A stretch of DNA of 64,000 nucleotides from Arachis hypogaea. Taxonomy: Eukaryota > Streptophyta > Magnoliopsida > Fabales > Fabaceae. Location: NCBI RefSeq assembly GCF_003086295.3, contig NC_092044.1:9760843-9824842 (forward strand), in the 5' to 3' direction. A program made the translations under genes and the position numbers. The notes under the pieces were generated by a model, which was given only the letters and a program-made list of their open reading frames with translations, searched no databases and was not told the origin of the DNA. This document shows positions 9,301 through 19,740 of the stretch, in pieces. Each line of letters begins with the position of its first letter. The stretch's first letter is position 1.

Positions 9301-10928
9301 TTCTAAATGATGCACAGAAGAATTACACAACCACAGAAAAAGAGCTACTAGCAGTGGTTTACGCCATTGACAAATTCAGATCCTATTTAGTAGGATCAAA
9401 AGTGATTGTGTACACTGATCATGCTGCTCTTAAATATCTACTCACAAAGCAGGATTCAAAACCCAGACTCATCAGATGGGTGTTACTTCTGCAAGAGTTT
9501 GATATAGAAATAAGAGACAGAAAAGGGACAGAGAATCAAGTGGCAGATCACCTGTCCCGAATAGAACCAGTGGAAGGGGCGTCCCTCCCTCTCACTGATA
9601 TCTCTGAAACCTTTCCGGATGAGCAACTGTTTGCCATCCAGGAAGTGCCATGGTTTGCAGACATTGCAAACTACAAGGCAGTGAGATTCATACCCAAAGA
9701 GTACAGTAGGGTGCAATCAAAGAAATTAATCAGAGATGCAAAGTACTATCTTTGTGATGAACCATATCTCTTTAAGAGATGTGCAGACGGAGTAATCCGT
9801 AGATGTGTGCCTAAAGAAGAAGCACAGAAGATCCTTTGGCATTGCCATGGATCACAGTATGGAGGACATTTTGGAAGTGAACGAACAGCCACAAGAGTCC
9901 TCCAAAGTGGCTTCTACTGGCCTACTCTCTATAAAGACTCCCGAGCATTTGTGCTTAATTGTGATAGTTGCCAAAGATCAGGCAACCTACCTCACAGTTA
10001 TGCCATGCCTCAACAAGGAATCTTGGAGATTGAGTTGTTTGATGTATGGGGCATTGACTTCATGGGACCCTTCCCACCATCATACTCAAACACTTATATT
10101 CTGGTGGCAGTGGATTATGTATCCAAATGGGTGGAGGCTATTGCAACACCCACTAATGACACTAAAACAGTGTTAAAATTCCTCCAGAAACATATCTTCA
10201 GCAGATTTGGTATCCCTAGAGTGTTAATCAGTGATGGGGGCACTCATTTCTGTAATAAACAGCTATACTCTGCTCTGGTACGTTATGGAGTCAACCACAG
10301 GGTAGCTACTCCATATCACCCACAAACTAATGGGCAAGCTGAAGTCTCAAATAGAGAACTTAAAAGAATCCTGGAACGGACTGTAATTAACCGTAGAAGG
10401 GATTGGGCAAGAAGCTTGGATGATGCTCTGTGGGCATACAGAACAGCATTCAAGACCCCCATAGGGACCTCTCCATACCAGCTTGTGTATGGAAAGGCGT
10501 GTCACTTGCCAGTGGAACTGGAACACAAGGCCTACTGGGCAACCAGATTCCTGAACCTTGATGCCAAGTTAGCTGGAGAAAGACGATTGCTCCAGTTAAA
10601 TGAGCTAGAGGAATTTAGACTCAATGCTTTCGAGAATGCAAAAATTTACAAGGAGAAAGCAAAAAGATGGCATGATAAGAAATTGTCATCCAGAGTCTTT
10701 GAGCCAGGACAGAAAGTTCTGCTATTTAATTCAAGGCTCAAATTATTCCCCGGGAAATTAAAATCCCGGTGGAGAGGTCCATATGTAATCACAAGCGTAT
10801 CACCATATGGATACATAGAACTTCAGGATAATGACTCTAACAAAAAGTTCATTGTTAATGGACAAAGAGTTAAACACTATCTTGAAGGTAATTTCGAGCA
10901 AGAATGCTCAAGACTGAGACTTAATTGA
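6345..10928 (+). CDS. pol: Gag(C-term)-protease-RT-RNase H-integrase polyprotein
   Basis: 1527 codons, open throughout. Order by approximate residue: C-terminal gag from 1; coiled-coil-rich linker ~100-150; a palindrome-encoded linker ~192-250; aspartic protease with ALCDLGAS at ~390 and ILGRPFLA at ~465; reverse transcriptase with [11 protein letters not shown] at ~745 and the FMDD catalytic box at ~810; RNase H with [13 protein letters not shown] at ~957, an [10 protein letters not shown] helix and [11 protein letters not shown] at ~1020; integrase with the HHCC zinc site (HCHG...CDSC) at ~1165-1205 and the D,D,E residues in WGIDFMGP (~1238), SDGGTHF (~1295) and GQAEVSNRE (~1332). It ends with an Athila-like C-terminus and no chromodomain. 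No CCHC zinc knuckle is visible in the Gag part. The listed ATG is internal; translation would normally start at 5909, so expression needs a frameshift. It could supply enzymes in trans to the pol-less units. Confidence 0.93.
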   Translation: MNPFYDAWERYREMLRKCPSEMFSEWVQLDIFYYGLTEKAQISLDHSAGGSIHMRKTIEEAQELIDTVARNQHLYLNSESSMKEEARTVTVELSPVDQANEINQQLDFLTQQLAEFKEILQETRMANRNMEVQLKQTEKQLSKQIAEECQAVQLRSGKTLNNSLQSSRKPRNEQMSTQNPSEDNQSPERNDAGAERPDHAHSWRSTPETSMNPALNAQREHGSGVQTPVTNGEMASNTTPASTPGIQMPVGDQSHTSADNNPSKKASQPTSVSNKPAATKVEEYKAKMPYPQKLRQAEQDKQFARFADYLRTLEIKIPFAEALEQIPSYAKFMKEILSHKKDWRETERVYLTEECSAVILKSLPEKLKDPGSFMIPCTLEGTCTKQALCDLGASINLIPASTIRKLGLTEEIKPTRICLQLADGSIKYPSGVIEDMIVKVGPFAFPTDFVVLEMEEHKSATLILGRPFLATGRTLIDVQKGEVTLRVNEEEFKLNVVKAMQHPDTPNDYMSVDIIDSLVREVNMAESLESELEDIFKDVQPDLEESEKIIEPLKIPQEEEKPPKPELKPLPPSLKYAFLGEGDTFPVIISSTLEPQEEEALIQVLRTHMTALGWSISDLKGISPARCMHKILLEDDAKPVVQPQRRLNPAMKEVVQKEVTKLLEAGIIYPISDSPWVSPVQVVPKKGGMTVVHNEKNELVPTRTVTGWRMCIDYRRLNTATRKDHFPLPFIDQMLERLAGHEYYCFLDGYSGYNQIAVDPQDQEKTAFTCPSGVFAYRRMPFGLCNAPATFQRCMLSIFSDMVEKFLEVFMDDFSVFGDSFSSCLNHLALVLKRCQETNLVLNWEKCHFMVTEGIVLGHKISNKGIEVDQAKVEVIEKLPPPANVKAIRSFLGHAGFYRRFIKDFSKIAKPLSNLLAADTPFIFDKECLQAFETLKVKLVTAPIISAPDWTLPFELMCDASDHAIGAVLGQRHDKLLHVIYYASRVLNDAQKNYTTTEKELLAVVYAIDKFRSYLVGSKVIVYTDHAALKYLLTKQDSKPRLIRWVLLLQEFDIEIRDRKGTENQVADHLSRIEPVEGASLPLTDISETFPDEQLFAIQEVPWFADIANYKAVRFIPKEYSRVQSKKLIRDAKYYLCDEPYLFKRCADGVIRRCVPKEEAQKILWHCHGSQYGGHFGSERTATRVLQSGFYWPTLYKDSRAFVLNCDSCQRSGNLPHSYAMPQQGILEIELFDVWGIDFMGPFPPSYSNTYILVAVDYVSKWVEAIATPTNDTKTVLKFLQKHIFSRFGIPRVLISDGGTHFCNKQLYSALVRYGVNHRVATPYHPQTNGQAEVSNRELKRILERTVINRRRDWARSLDDALWAYRTAFKTPIGTSPYQLVYGKACHLPVELEHKAYWATRFLNLDAKLAGERRLLQLNELEEFRLNAFENAKIYKEKAKRWHDKKLSSRVFEPGQKVLLFNSRLKLFPGKLKSRWRGPYVITSVSPYGYIELQDNDSNKKFIVNGQRVKHYLEGNFEQECSRLRLN
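6919..7092 (+). repeat. Palindrome array inside the gag-protease coding linker
   Basis: Six units related to CTGGCGTTNAACGCCAG start at 6919, 6950, 6981, 7012, 7043 and 7074, an exact 31-bp pitch, all within the open polyprotein frame. Because 31 is not a multiple of three, the same DNA motif is read in rotating frames and encodes different peptides (for example [16 protein letters not shown]). The fifth unit is strongly decayed. The repeat is the same family as the non-coding arrays and the LTR units. Confidence 0.85.
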
Positions 10929-10950
10929 AGATCAGTGATAGTCCAGCTAA

Positions 10951-10985
10951 TGACATTAAAGAAGCGCTTGCTGGGAGGCAACCCA
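10951..10985 (+). promoter_or_regulatory. Conserved post-stop motif after pol
   Basis: TGACATTAAAGAAGCGCTTG then CTGGGAGGCAACCCA, 22 bases after the pol stop. It is the counterpart of 323-360 after gag-protease. The T-to-C change at the stem end costs one pair of the small hairpin. Confidence 0.6.
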
Positions 10986-11118
10986 TGCCAATCACAAAAT
11001 TTAATTTTATTCGTTTTTCTAATAATTTGAAGTTTTATAGGTAGATGCTACAGTATCTTCAAAAGGTGAAATAGCAATTGGGTGAAGTCACAAAGTTACA
11101 AGGAAAATTGGAAGCTCA

Positions 11119-11449
11119 CTGGCGTGAAAAAGCCAGTAAGAAATACTTTGGGCGTTGAACGCCCAAAAGAAGCACCCACTGGGCGTTTAACGCCAGTAAG
11201 GGTAGCCATCTGGGCGTTAAACGCCAGAAAGGAGCATCTTCTGGGCGTTAAACGCCAGAAAGAAGCACCTTCTGGGCGTTTAACGCCAGTCTGCTAGCAT
11301 CCTGGGCGTTCAGAAAAACGCCCAGTAACAAAGGACTTTCTGGCGTTCAACGCCAGAAAGAAGCATCAGATGGGCGTTGAACGCCCAGGAGAAGCAACAA
11401 TTGGGCGTTAAACGCCCAAAACATGCATCATTTGGGCGTTTAACGCCAG
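11119..11449 (+). repeat. 31-bp-pitch palindrome array after pol (11 units)
   Basis: Eleven units, mostly CTGGGCGTTNAACGCCAG or fully symmetric TGGGCGTTNAACGCCCA. Aligned centres fall at 11123, 11153, 11184, 11215, 11246, 11277, 11307, 11344, 11375, 11406 and 11437. The pitch is 30-31 bp apart from one 37-bp step, where unit 7 has a CAGAAAA insertion that opens its loop. The first unit is degenerate. Palindromes here carry an extra G/C pair compared with the pol-less arrays. Confidence 0.9.
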
Positions 11450-11829
11450 GATGGTGGGAGGAGGTACAATTTCGTTTTTCTTCATAATTTTTCAAAAATT
11501 TTATGTTTCAATTCATGATTTCTTGCATAAACATGTTTCAAAATATCATCTTCAATTCCAAAAGTTTTTATCCTAATTTCTAAAAACCCTGATTTCTAAA
11601 AATCCACGTTTCAAAAATATTAAATATATCTTAATTCATAAAGCCAAATGGTTTTCCAATCCAATCCAACTCTTTTAAGTCAATTATCTTTTTAAAATCT
11701 TTTTCAAAATTAAAAATTTCAAATTTATCTTTTAATTTATTATTCATATCTTTCTCTTTTTAAATTATATCTTTTTCTGATCATATCTTTTAAAATCATA
11801 TCTTCTATCTTATCTTTTTCTTATCTTTT
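11450..11829 (+). other. AT-rich sequence ending at an inversion junction
   Basis: No ORF of note. The part from about 11690 contains TATCTTTTTC words typical of the plus-strand leaders of the pol-less elements. From about 11830 onward the sequence is the reverse complement of the pol-type leader. I place the orientation switch at about 11830. Confidence 0.5.
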
Positions 11830-12329
11830 GAAATTTGAAATATTTTTTTTTTTTGAATTTTGTGATGAAAGAGAAAAACACACAAAAGGCACAAGACTTA
11901 AAATTTTTAAATCTAATGCTCCTTATTTTCGAAAATTTTTGGAGGGAAAACACCAAGGAACACCAAACTTAAAAATTTTAAGATCCAGACACAAGAAAAA
12001 CTCAAGAACAATTTGAAGATTCACAAGAACACCAAGAACAAAAGAAAGAACACCAAACTTAAAATTTTTAAAAAACTTTAATAAAATTTTCGAAAATTAT
12101 AAAGAGATTAACAAGAAAACACCAAACTTAAAATAAGACACTAAATTCACGAAAAATCAACAATTAATTAAGAAAAATAATAATTTTGAAAAGAAATTTT
12201 TGAAAAGAAACTGTCCTATCAAAATTTAATGACTCTGTAACAACAAAAATAAATTATTCCTGATCTAAGAAATAAAATATGCCTTCAATTGTTCAAACTC
12301 AATAATCCCCGACAACGGCGCCAAAAACT
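11830..12329 (-). repeat. Inverted copy of the pol-type leader
   Basis: Reverse complement of about 5297-5797, including the three TTTTAAGTTTGGTGT motifs read here as AACACCAAACTTAAAA. On the minus strand it follows LTR B and its PBS. The matching words are essentially identical base for base, apart from homopolymer length near 11840. It marks a second, minus-strand pol-type element reduced to its leader. Confidence 0.8.
12306..12323 (-). promoter_or_regulatory. Primer-binding site downstream of LTR B
   Basis: Minus-strand tRNA-Asp PBS with one mismatch to the other copies (plus-strand TCCCCGACAACGG instead of TCCCCGGCAACGG). Confidence 0.8.
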
Positions 12330-13973
12330 TGGTGGACGAAATTGTGATCACATCAATGTAGTATTCTTTGTTGTTGTATGGAATCCTTATTATGGCACTT
12401 ATGTGTGGACACAACTCCGTTCAACTAACCAGCAAGTGTACTGGGTCGTCCAAGTAATACCTTACGTGAGTAAGGGTCGATCCCACAGAGATTGTTGGTG
12501 TGAAGCAAGCTATGGTCATCTTGTGAATCCCAGTCAGGAGGATAAAATTATGGAATTTAGAAAATCAAATATGATTAATAAAAATAAACAGAAAATAAAA
12601 TGGATAGAGATACTTATGTAAATCAATAGTGGAAATTTCAGATAGGCGTATGGAGATGTTGTGCTCCTCTTGAATCTCTACTTTCTTATTACATTCATCC
12701 TATCCTTCTTACTCCTTCCATGGCAAGCTGTATGTAGGGCATCACCGTTGTCAATGGCTACATCCCATCCTCTCAGTGAAAACGTTCCTATGCTCTGTCA
12801 CAGCACGGCTAATCATCTGTCGGTTCTCAATCAGGTTGGAATAGAATCCCTTGATTCTTTTGCGCTTGTCATCACGCCCAGCCTTCAGGAGTTTGAAGCT
12901 CGTCACAGTCATTCAATCCCAGAATCCTACTCAGAATACCACAGACAAGGTTTAGACTTTCCGGATCCTCATGAATGCCGCCATCTATCTAGCTTATACC
13001 ACGAAGATTCTGTTGGGGAATCTAAGAGATATGCGCCCGGCCTAAGGTAGAACGGAAGTGGTTGTCAGTCACGCGCGTTCATGGGTGAGAATGATGATGA
13101 GTGTCACGGATCATCACATTCATCAAGTTGAAGTGCAACGTATGTCTTGGAATAAGAATAAAAGAGAATTGAATAGAAAGTAATAGTAATTGTATTGAAA
13201 CTTGAGGTACAGCAGAGCTCCACACCCTTAATCTATGGTGTGCAGAAACTCCACCGTTGAAAATACATAAGTGAAAGGTTCAGGCATGGCCGAATGGCCA
13301 GCCCCCAAAACATGATCACAGGATTCAAAATACAATCCAGGATGATAATATGATAGTAAAAAGTTCTATTTATAATAAACTAGCTCCTAGGGTTTACATG
13401 AGTAAGTAATTGATGCATAAATCCACTTCCGGGGCCCACTTGGTGTATGTTTGGGCTGAGCTTGATCTATCCACGAGCTGAGGCTTCTCTTGGAGTTGAA
13501 CTCCAAGTTATAACGTGTTTTGGGCGTTCAACTCCGGATCATGACGTTTTTCTGGCGTTTAACTCCAGACAGTAGCATGTACTTGGCGTTCAACGCCAAG
13601 TTACGTCGTCAATTTCCGAATAAAGTATGGACTATTATATATTGCTGGAAAGCTCTGAATGTCTACTTTCCAACGTCGTTGAGAGCGCGCCAATTGGAGT
13701 TCTGTAGCTCCAGAAAATCCATTTCGAGTGCAGGGAGGTCAGATTCCAACAGCATCAGCAGTCCTTTTGTCAGCCTTTTTCAGAGTTTTGCTCAAGTCCC
13801 TCAATTTCAGCCAGAATTTACCTGAAATCACAGAAAAACACACAAACTCATAGTAAAGTCCAGAAATGTGAATTTAACATAAAAACTAATGAAAACATCC
13901 CTAAAAGTAGCTCAAACTTACTAAAAACTACCTAAAAACAATGCCAAAAAGCGTATAAATTATCCGCTCATCA
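12330..13973 (-). repeat. LTR B (1644 bp)
   Basis: Minus-strand LTR with the same TG...CA ends (TGATGAGC at 13973, CCACCA at 12330). It is the most divergent copy: it lacks the 49-bp duplication and has its own sequence near its PBS-side end (12350-12415). It retains the U3 palindromes (around 13540-13605) and the GTGTGGAGCTCTG region. Minus-strand internal sequence lies on both sides, so it is shared by the mini-element (as 3' LTR) and by the leader at 11830-12329 (as 5' LTR). Confidence 0.85.
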
Positions 13974-14011
13974 CAACACCAAACTTAAATTGTTGCTTGT
14001 CCCCAAGCAAC
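13974..14011 (-). promoter_or_regulatory. Hairpin and PPT-like site before LTR B
   Basis: Minus-strand counterpart of 3488-3525, with identical stem and motif. Confidence 0.6.
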
Positions 14012-15087
14012 TGAAAATCAATTAGGATAAAAAGAAGGGAATATACTATAAATTCCAAAATATAAATGAATATTAATTCTAATTAGATGAGTGGGACTTG
14101 TAGCTTTTTGCTTCTGAACAGTTTTGGCATCCCACTTTTTCCTTTGAAGTTTAGAATGATTGGCTTCTCTAGGAACTTAGAATTTCGGATAGTGTTATTG
14201 ACTTTCCTAGTTAAGCATGTTGATTCTTGAACACAGCTACTTATGAGTCTTGGCCGTGGCCCTAAGCATTTTGTTTTCCAGTATTACCACCGGATACATA
14301 AATGCCACAGACACATAACCGGGTGAACCTGTTCAGATTATGACTTAGCTTTGCTAAAGTCCCCAGTTAGAGGTGTCCAGAGCTCTTAAGCACACTCTTT
14401 TGCTTTGGATCACGACTTTAACCACTCAGTCTCAAGCTTTTCACCTGGACCTTCATGACACAAGCACATGGTTAGGGACAGCTTGATTTAGCCGCTTAGG
14501 CCTGGATTTAATTTCCTTGGGCCCTCCTATCCATTGCTGCTCAAAGCCTTGGATCCTTTTTACCCTTGCCTTTTGGTTTTAAGGGCTATTGGCTTTTTCT
14601 GCTTGCTTTTTCTTTTTCTTTCCATATTTTTTTTCGCCATTTTCTTTTTCTTTTTTTTTTACAAGCTTTTGCTTTTTCACTGCTTTTTCTTGCTTCAAGA
14701 ATCAATTTCATGATTTTTCAGATCATCAATAACATTTCTCTTTGTTCATCATTCTTTCAAGAGCCAACAATTTTAACATTCATAAACAACAAGATCAAAA
14801 ATATGCACTGTTCAAGCATTCATTCAGAAAACAAAAAGTATTGTCACCACATCAATATAATTAAATTAAATTCAAGGATAAATTTGAAGTTCATGTACTT
14901 CTTGTTCTTTTGAATTAAAACATTTTTCATTTAAGAGAGGTGAAGGATTAATGGATTTATTCATAACTTTAAGACATAGTTACTAACTACTAATGATCAT
15001 GTAATAAAGACACAAGTATAGATAAACATATAACATAAAAAAAATGAAAAGCAGAAGAAAAATTTAAGAACAAGGAATGAGTCCACC
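14012..15087 (-). other. 3' non-coding region of the mini-element
   Basis: Homologous to 2434-3487 but clearly more diverged, with longer T runs on the plus strand near 14630-14660. No credible ORF is seen. Confidence 0.55.
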
Positions 15088-15246
15088 TTAGTGAGGGTGG
15101 CGCCTTCTTGAAGGACCATTGATGTCCTTGAGCTCTACTATGTCTCTGAATTGTTGTAATTTAGTTTCTCTTAGTTTCCTCTTCAGAGTCCTTTCAGGTT
15201 CTGGATCAGCTTCAACAAGAATGCCTTTTTCCTTGTTCCTGCTCAT
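15088..15246 (-). CDS. 52-codon in-frame fusion of gag start and ORF2 end
   Basis: The start ATG is the normal gag start (MSRN, complement of 15244-15246) and the first ~33 residues follow Gag (PEPERTLKRKLRETKLQQ). At about 15145 the frame passes without a stop into the C-terminus of ORF2 (DIVELKDINGPSRRR), stopping at 15088. One deletion of about 3 kb relative to the full element explains it. The fusion keeps the frame, which has a one-in-three chance. The product would be a short, basic, helical peptide with no known function. It may only be a deletion scar. Confidence 0.6.
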   Translation of the reverse strand: MSRNKEKGILVEADPEPERTLKRKLRETKLQQFRDIVELKDINGPSRRRHPH

Positions 15247-16852
15247 ATGAAAGAGAAGAGGAAAAGAAAAGGAAGAGGAATCTTCTATGTCATAGTAAAG
15301 AGGATCCTTATTATTAGTAGAAGAAGAAAGGGGATAATGGAAGGAGAGGGATGAATAGTCTGTATAAAGAGTAAGGATAGGGGAGGTGATAAGAGATGAA
15401 GAGAAGTGTTAGTAAATAAATAAATAAATAGAAGAAGATGAGAGAGGGATTTTCGAAAATATTTTTGAAAAGGAGTTAGTAATTTCGAAAATTAAAGATG
15501 AATTAAAATTAAAATTAAAACTTGAAACAATTAGTTAATTAAAAAGAATTTTTTGAAAAAGAGGGAGGTATTTTCGAAAATTAGAGAGGGAAAGGTAGTT
15601 AGGTGGTTTTGAAAAAGATAAGAAACAACCAAAAAGTCAAATTTGAAAAAGATAAGAAAATAAGTTAGATAAGATATTTTGAAATCAAATTTGGAAAAAG
15701 ATAAAATTTTGAAAAAGATAAGATAAAAAGATAAGATAATTAGATAAGATAAAAAGATATGAAAAGATAAGATTAAAAAGATATTTTTTTGAAAAGATAT
15801 GATTTTAAAAGATATGGTTTTAAAAAGATATGATTGAAATTAGTTTTGAAAAAGATTTAATTTTTAAAATTAAAATTAATTACTTAACTAACAAGAAACT
15901 AAAAGATAAGATTCTAGAATTTAAAGATTGAACCTTTCTTAACAAGAAAGTAACAAACTTCAAATTTTTGAATCAATCACATTTACTTGTTAGCTAATTT
16001 TCGAAAATATGATGTAAAAGATAAGAAAAATATTTTGAAAAATATTTTAAAAAAATTTCGAAAATTAATAAAAAAAAGGAAAAGAATTAATTTTTGAAAA
16101 AGTTTTGAAAAGATAAGATTTTTAAAATTGAAACTTTGACTTGACTTGTAAGAAACAACTAATTTTTAAAATTTTTGACTAAGTCAACTCAAATTTTCGA
16201 AAATTAGGAGATAAAAAAGGAAAAGATAATTTTTTTATTTTTTTGAATTTTTTTTTATGATGAAGAGAAAAACATAAAAATGACCCAAAACATAAAGATT
16301 TTAGATCAAAACACAAGATGCATGCAAGAACACTATGAATGTCAAGAGGAACACCAAGAACACTTTGAAGATCATGATGAACATCAAGAACATAATTTTG
16401 AAAAATTTTTGATGCAAAGAAAACATGCAAGACACCAAACTTAGAAATCTTTAATGCATGGACTCTAACAAACGAAAAATGCATATGAAAAACAACAAAC
16501 AACACAAAACAAGAAATCATCAAGATCAAACAAGAAGACTTATCAAGAACAACTTGAAGATCATGAAGAACACTATGAATGCATGAGATTTTCGAAAAAA
16601 AAATGCAAGAAAAATTTTAAAAGCATGTAATTGACACCAAACCTAAAAATTAACACAAGACTCAAACAAGAAACACAAAATATTTTTTTTGGTTTTTATG
16701 ATTTTCTAATTTTTTTGTATTTTTATAAATTTTTTCGAAAAACATTTTTGGAAAAACGAAAAAGAAAAGAAAAATTTTGAAAAAGATTTTTGAAAAGAAA
16801 ATTACCTAATCTGAGCAACAAGATGAACCGTCAGTTGTCCAAACTCGAACAA
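15247..16852 (-). other. 5' leader of the mini-element
   Basis: A long untranslated leader of the pol-less type, with many GAAAAAGATAAGA words on the plus strand and an ACACCAAACTTAGA motif (reverse of the TAAGTTTGGTGT motif) near 16433. It is diverged from the leaders at 24212-25742 and 27533-29032. A 116-codon hydrophobic ORF in it is a by-product of T-rich sequence. Confidence 0.5.
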
Positions 16853-16870
16853 TCCCCGGCAACGGCGCCA
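16853..16870 (-). promoter_or_regulatory. Primer-binding site downstream of LTR C
   Basis: Perfect minus-strand tRNA-Asp PBS, six bases from the LTR end. Confidence 0.85.
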
Positions 16871-16876
16871 AAAACT

Positions 16877-18647
16877 TGGTGGACGAAATTGTGATAAAAG
16901 AGTTTCAGGCACTGTTAGAGAAGCTCACAACTCCGTTCAACTAACCAGCAAGTATACTGGGTCGTCCAAGTAATAAACCTTACGTGAGTAAGGGTCGATC
17001 CCACAGAGATTGTTGGTATGAAGCAAGCTATGGTCACCTTGTAAATCTCAGTTAGGCAGATTAAATTGATTGATGGTTTCGAAAATAGAAATAAGAAAAT
17101 AAATAATAAAAGGGATAGAATACTTATGCTGATTCATTGGTGGGAATTTCAGATAAGCGAATGGAGATACTGTATGGCTCAAGGACGCCTGTTTTCCCAC
17201 TTCTTCAACTCAATCCTTCTTACTCCTTTCCATGGCAAGCTGTATATAGGGGTTCACCATCAGCGGTGGCTACTTTCAATCCTCTCGGGAAAATGATCCT
17301 ATGCGGCTGTCACTCGCACGGCTAATCGTCTGGAGGCATCACCCATGGTTGATAGCTACATCCCATCCTCGCAGTGAAAACTACGCTCACGCACTCTGTC
17401 ACAGCACGGCTAATCACTGGTTGGTTCCTGCGCCTACTGGAATAGAATCCCTTGATTCTTTTGCGTCTGTCACTAACGCCCAGCACTTGCAAGTCTGAAG
17501 CACGTCACAGTCATTCATTACCGGAATCCTACTCGGAATACCACAGACAAGGTGAGACTTTCCGGATTCCCAGGATCCTACTCGGAATACCACAGACAAG
17601 GTGAGACTTTCCGGATCCTCATAAATGCCGCCATCTATCTAGCTTATACCACGAAGATTCTGTTGGGGAATCTAAGAGATACAAATTCAAGCTCGGTTGC
17701 ATGTAGAACGGAAGTGGTTGTCAATCACGTGCGTTCATAAGTGAGAATGATAATGATCGTCACTTTCATCATTACACTCATCATGTTCTTGGGTACGAAT
17801 GAATATCTTGGAATAAGAATAAGAGAGATTTGAATAAAAGAAAATAGAATTGCATTAATACTTGAGGTACAGCAGAGCTCCACACCCTTAATCTATGGTG
17901 TGCAGAAACTCCACCGTTGAAAATACATAAGTAAAAGAGGTTCAGGCATGGCCGAATGGCCAGCCCTCTCCATGATCAAGTGACCGAATATTCAAGAGAT
18001 TAAACTGTCAAAAGATATCTAATACAATAGTAACTTATCCTATTTATACTAGACTAGCTACTAGGGTTTACATGAGTAAGTATTTGATGCATAAATTCAC
18101 TTCCGGGGCCCACTTGGTGTATGCTTGGGCTGAGCTTGATCAATCCAAGAGCTGAGGCTTCTCTTGGAGTTGAACTCCGAGTTATGACGTGTTTTGGGCG
18201 TTCAACTCCGGATCATGACGTTTTTCTGGCGTTTAACTCCAGACAGCAGCATGAACTTGGCGTTCAACGCCAAGTTACGTCGTCAATCTTCGAATAAAGT
18301 ATGGACTATTATATATTTCTGGAAAGCCGTGGATGTCTACTTTCCAACGCCGTTGAGAGCGCGCCAATTGGAATTCTGTAGCTCCAGAAAATCCATTTCG
18401 AGTGCAGGGAGGTCAGATTCCAACAGCATCAGCAGTCCTTTTGTCAGCCTTCTTCAGAGTTTTGCTCAAGTCCCTCAATTTCAGTCAGAATTTACCTGAA
18501 ATCACAGAAAAACACACAAACTCATAGTAAAGTCCAGAAATGTGAATTTAGCATAAAAACTAATGAAAACATCCCTAAAAGTAGCTCAAACTTACTAAAA
18601 ACTACCTAAAAATAATGCCAAAAAGCGTATAAATTATCCGCTCATCA
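16877..18647 (-). repeat. LTR C (1771 bp)
   Basis: Inverted, near-identical to LTR A: same length, same 49-bp duplication (around 17540-17610) and the same variants (GCCGTGGATGTC). It is preceded on the minus strand by the 3' end of the 18648-25766 internal region and followed by the mini-element. Confidence 0.9.
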
Positions 18648-18685
18648 CAACACCAAACTTAAATTGTTGCTTGTCCCCAAGCAAC
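18648..18685 (-). promoter_or_regulatory. Hairpin and PPT-like site before LTR C
   Basis: The perfect 8-bp stem (18666-18685) and TTAAGTTTGGTGTTG (18648-18662) on the minus strand are identical to the copy at 3488-3525. Confidence 0.6.
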
Positions 18686-19740
18686 TGAAAATCAATTAGG
18701 ATAAAAAGAAGAGAATATACTATAAATCTCAGAATATCAATGAATATTAATTTAATTAGATGAGCGGGACTTGTAGCTTTTTGCTTCTGAACAGTTTTGG
18801 CATCTCACTTTTTCCTTTGAAGTTCAGAGTGATTGGCATCTCTGGGAACTCAGAATTTCAGATAGTGTTATTGACTCTCCTAGTTAAGCATGTTGATTCT
18901 TGAACACAGCTACTTATGAGTCTTGGCTGTGGCCCTAAGCATTTTGTTTTCCAGTATTACCACCGGATACACAAATGCCACAGACACATAACTGGGTGAA
19001 CCTTTTCAGATTGTGACTCAGCTTTGCTAGAGTCCCCAGTTAGTGGTGTCCAGAGCTCTTAAGCACACTCTTTTGCTTTGGATCACGACTTTAACCACTC
19101 AGTCTCAAGCTTTTGACTTGGACCTTCATGACACAAGCACATGGTTAGGGACAGCTTTGATTTAGCCGCTTAGGCCTGGATTTAATTTCCTTGGGCCCTC
19201 CTATCCATTGATGCTCAAAGCCTTGGATCCTTTTTACCCTTGCCTTTTGGTTTTAAGGGCTATTGGCTTTTTCTGCTTGCTTTTTCTTTTTCTTTCTAAT
19301 TTTTTTCGCCATTTTTTTTTCGCAAGCTTCCTTTTTCACTGCTTTTTCTTGCTTCAAGAATCAATTTCATGATTTTTCAGATCATCAATAACATTTCTCT
19401 TTGTTCATCATTCTTTCAAGAGCCAACAATTTTAACACTCATAAACAACAAGATCAAAAATATGCACTGTTCAAGCATTCATTCAGAAAACAGAAAGTAT
19501 TGCCACCACATCAATATAATTAAATTAAATTCAAGGATAAATTCGAAATTCATGTACTTCTTGTTCTTTTGAATTAAAACATTTTTCATTTAAGAGAGGT
19601 GAAGGATTAATGGATTTAATTCATAGCTTTAAGGCATGGTTACATACTAATGATCATGAAGTAAAGACACAAAACATAGATAAACACAACACTAAAAACC
19701 GAAAACAGAAAGAAATAAAGAATAAGGAATGAATCCACCT
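18686..19740 (-). other. 3' non-coding region, minus-strand element
   Basis: Same content as 2434-3487. No ORF beyond short shadows. Confidence 0.55.

Larger units (their letters stand above)
3526..11829 (+). mobile_element. Pol-bearing Athila-type retrotransposon lacking its 3' end
   Basis: LTR A, tRNA-Asp PBS, a T-rich leader (5321-5908), gag-pol (5909-10928), the post-stop hairpin motif, an 11-unit palindrome array, then AT-rich sequence. The expected ORF2, PPT and 3' LTR are absent. At about 11830 the sequence runs into an inverted copy of the same leader, PBS and a minus-strand LTR (B). The unit is therefore a recombinant, not a simple insertion. It is the only source of RT, RNase H and integrase in the window. 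Confidence 0.8.
12330..18647 (-). mobile_element. Deleted mini-element between LTR C and LTR B
   Basis: Read on the minus strand: LTR C, PBS (16853-16870), a leader of the pol-less type (15247-16852), a 52-codon ORF, the usual 3' non-coding region (14012-15087), the hairpin/PPT site (13974-14011) and LTR B. Most of gag-protease, the palindrome array, the internal promoter and most of ORF2 have been removed by one deletion. LTRs B and C differ in length and sequence, so the two LTRs are probably not an original pair. Confidence 0.75.

Noticed and set aside
9805..10176. 123-codon ORF within pol in another frame
   Set aside because: It overlaps the integrase coding region, which is clearly the real frame.
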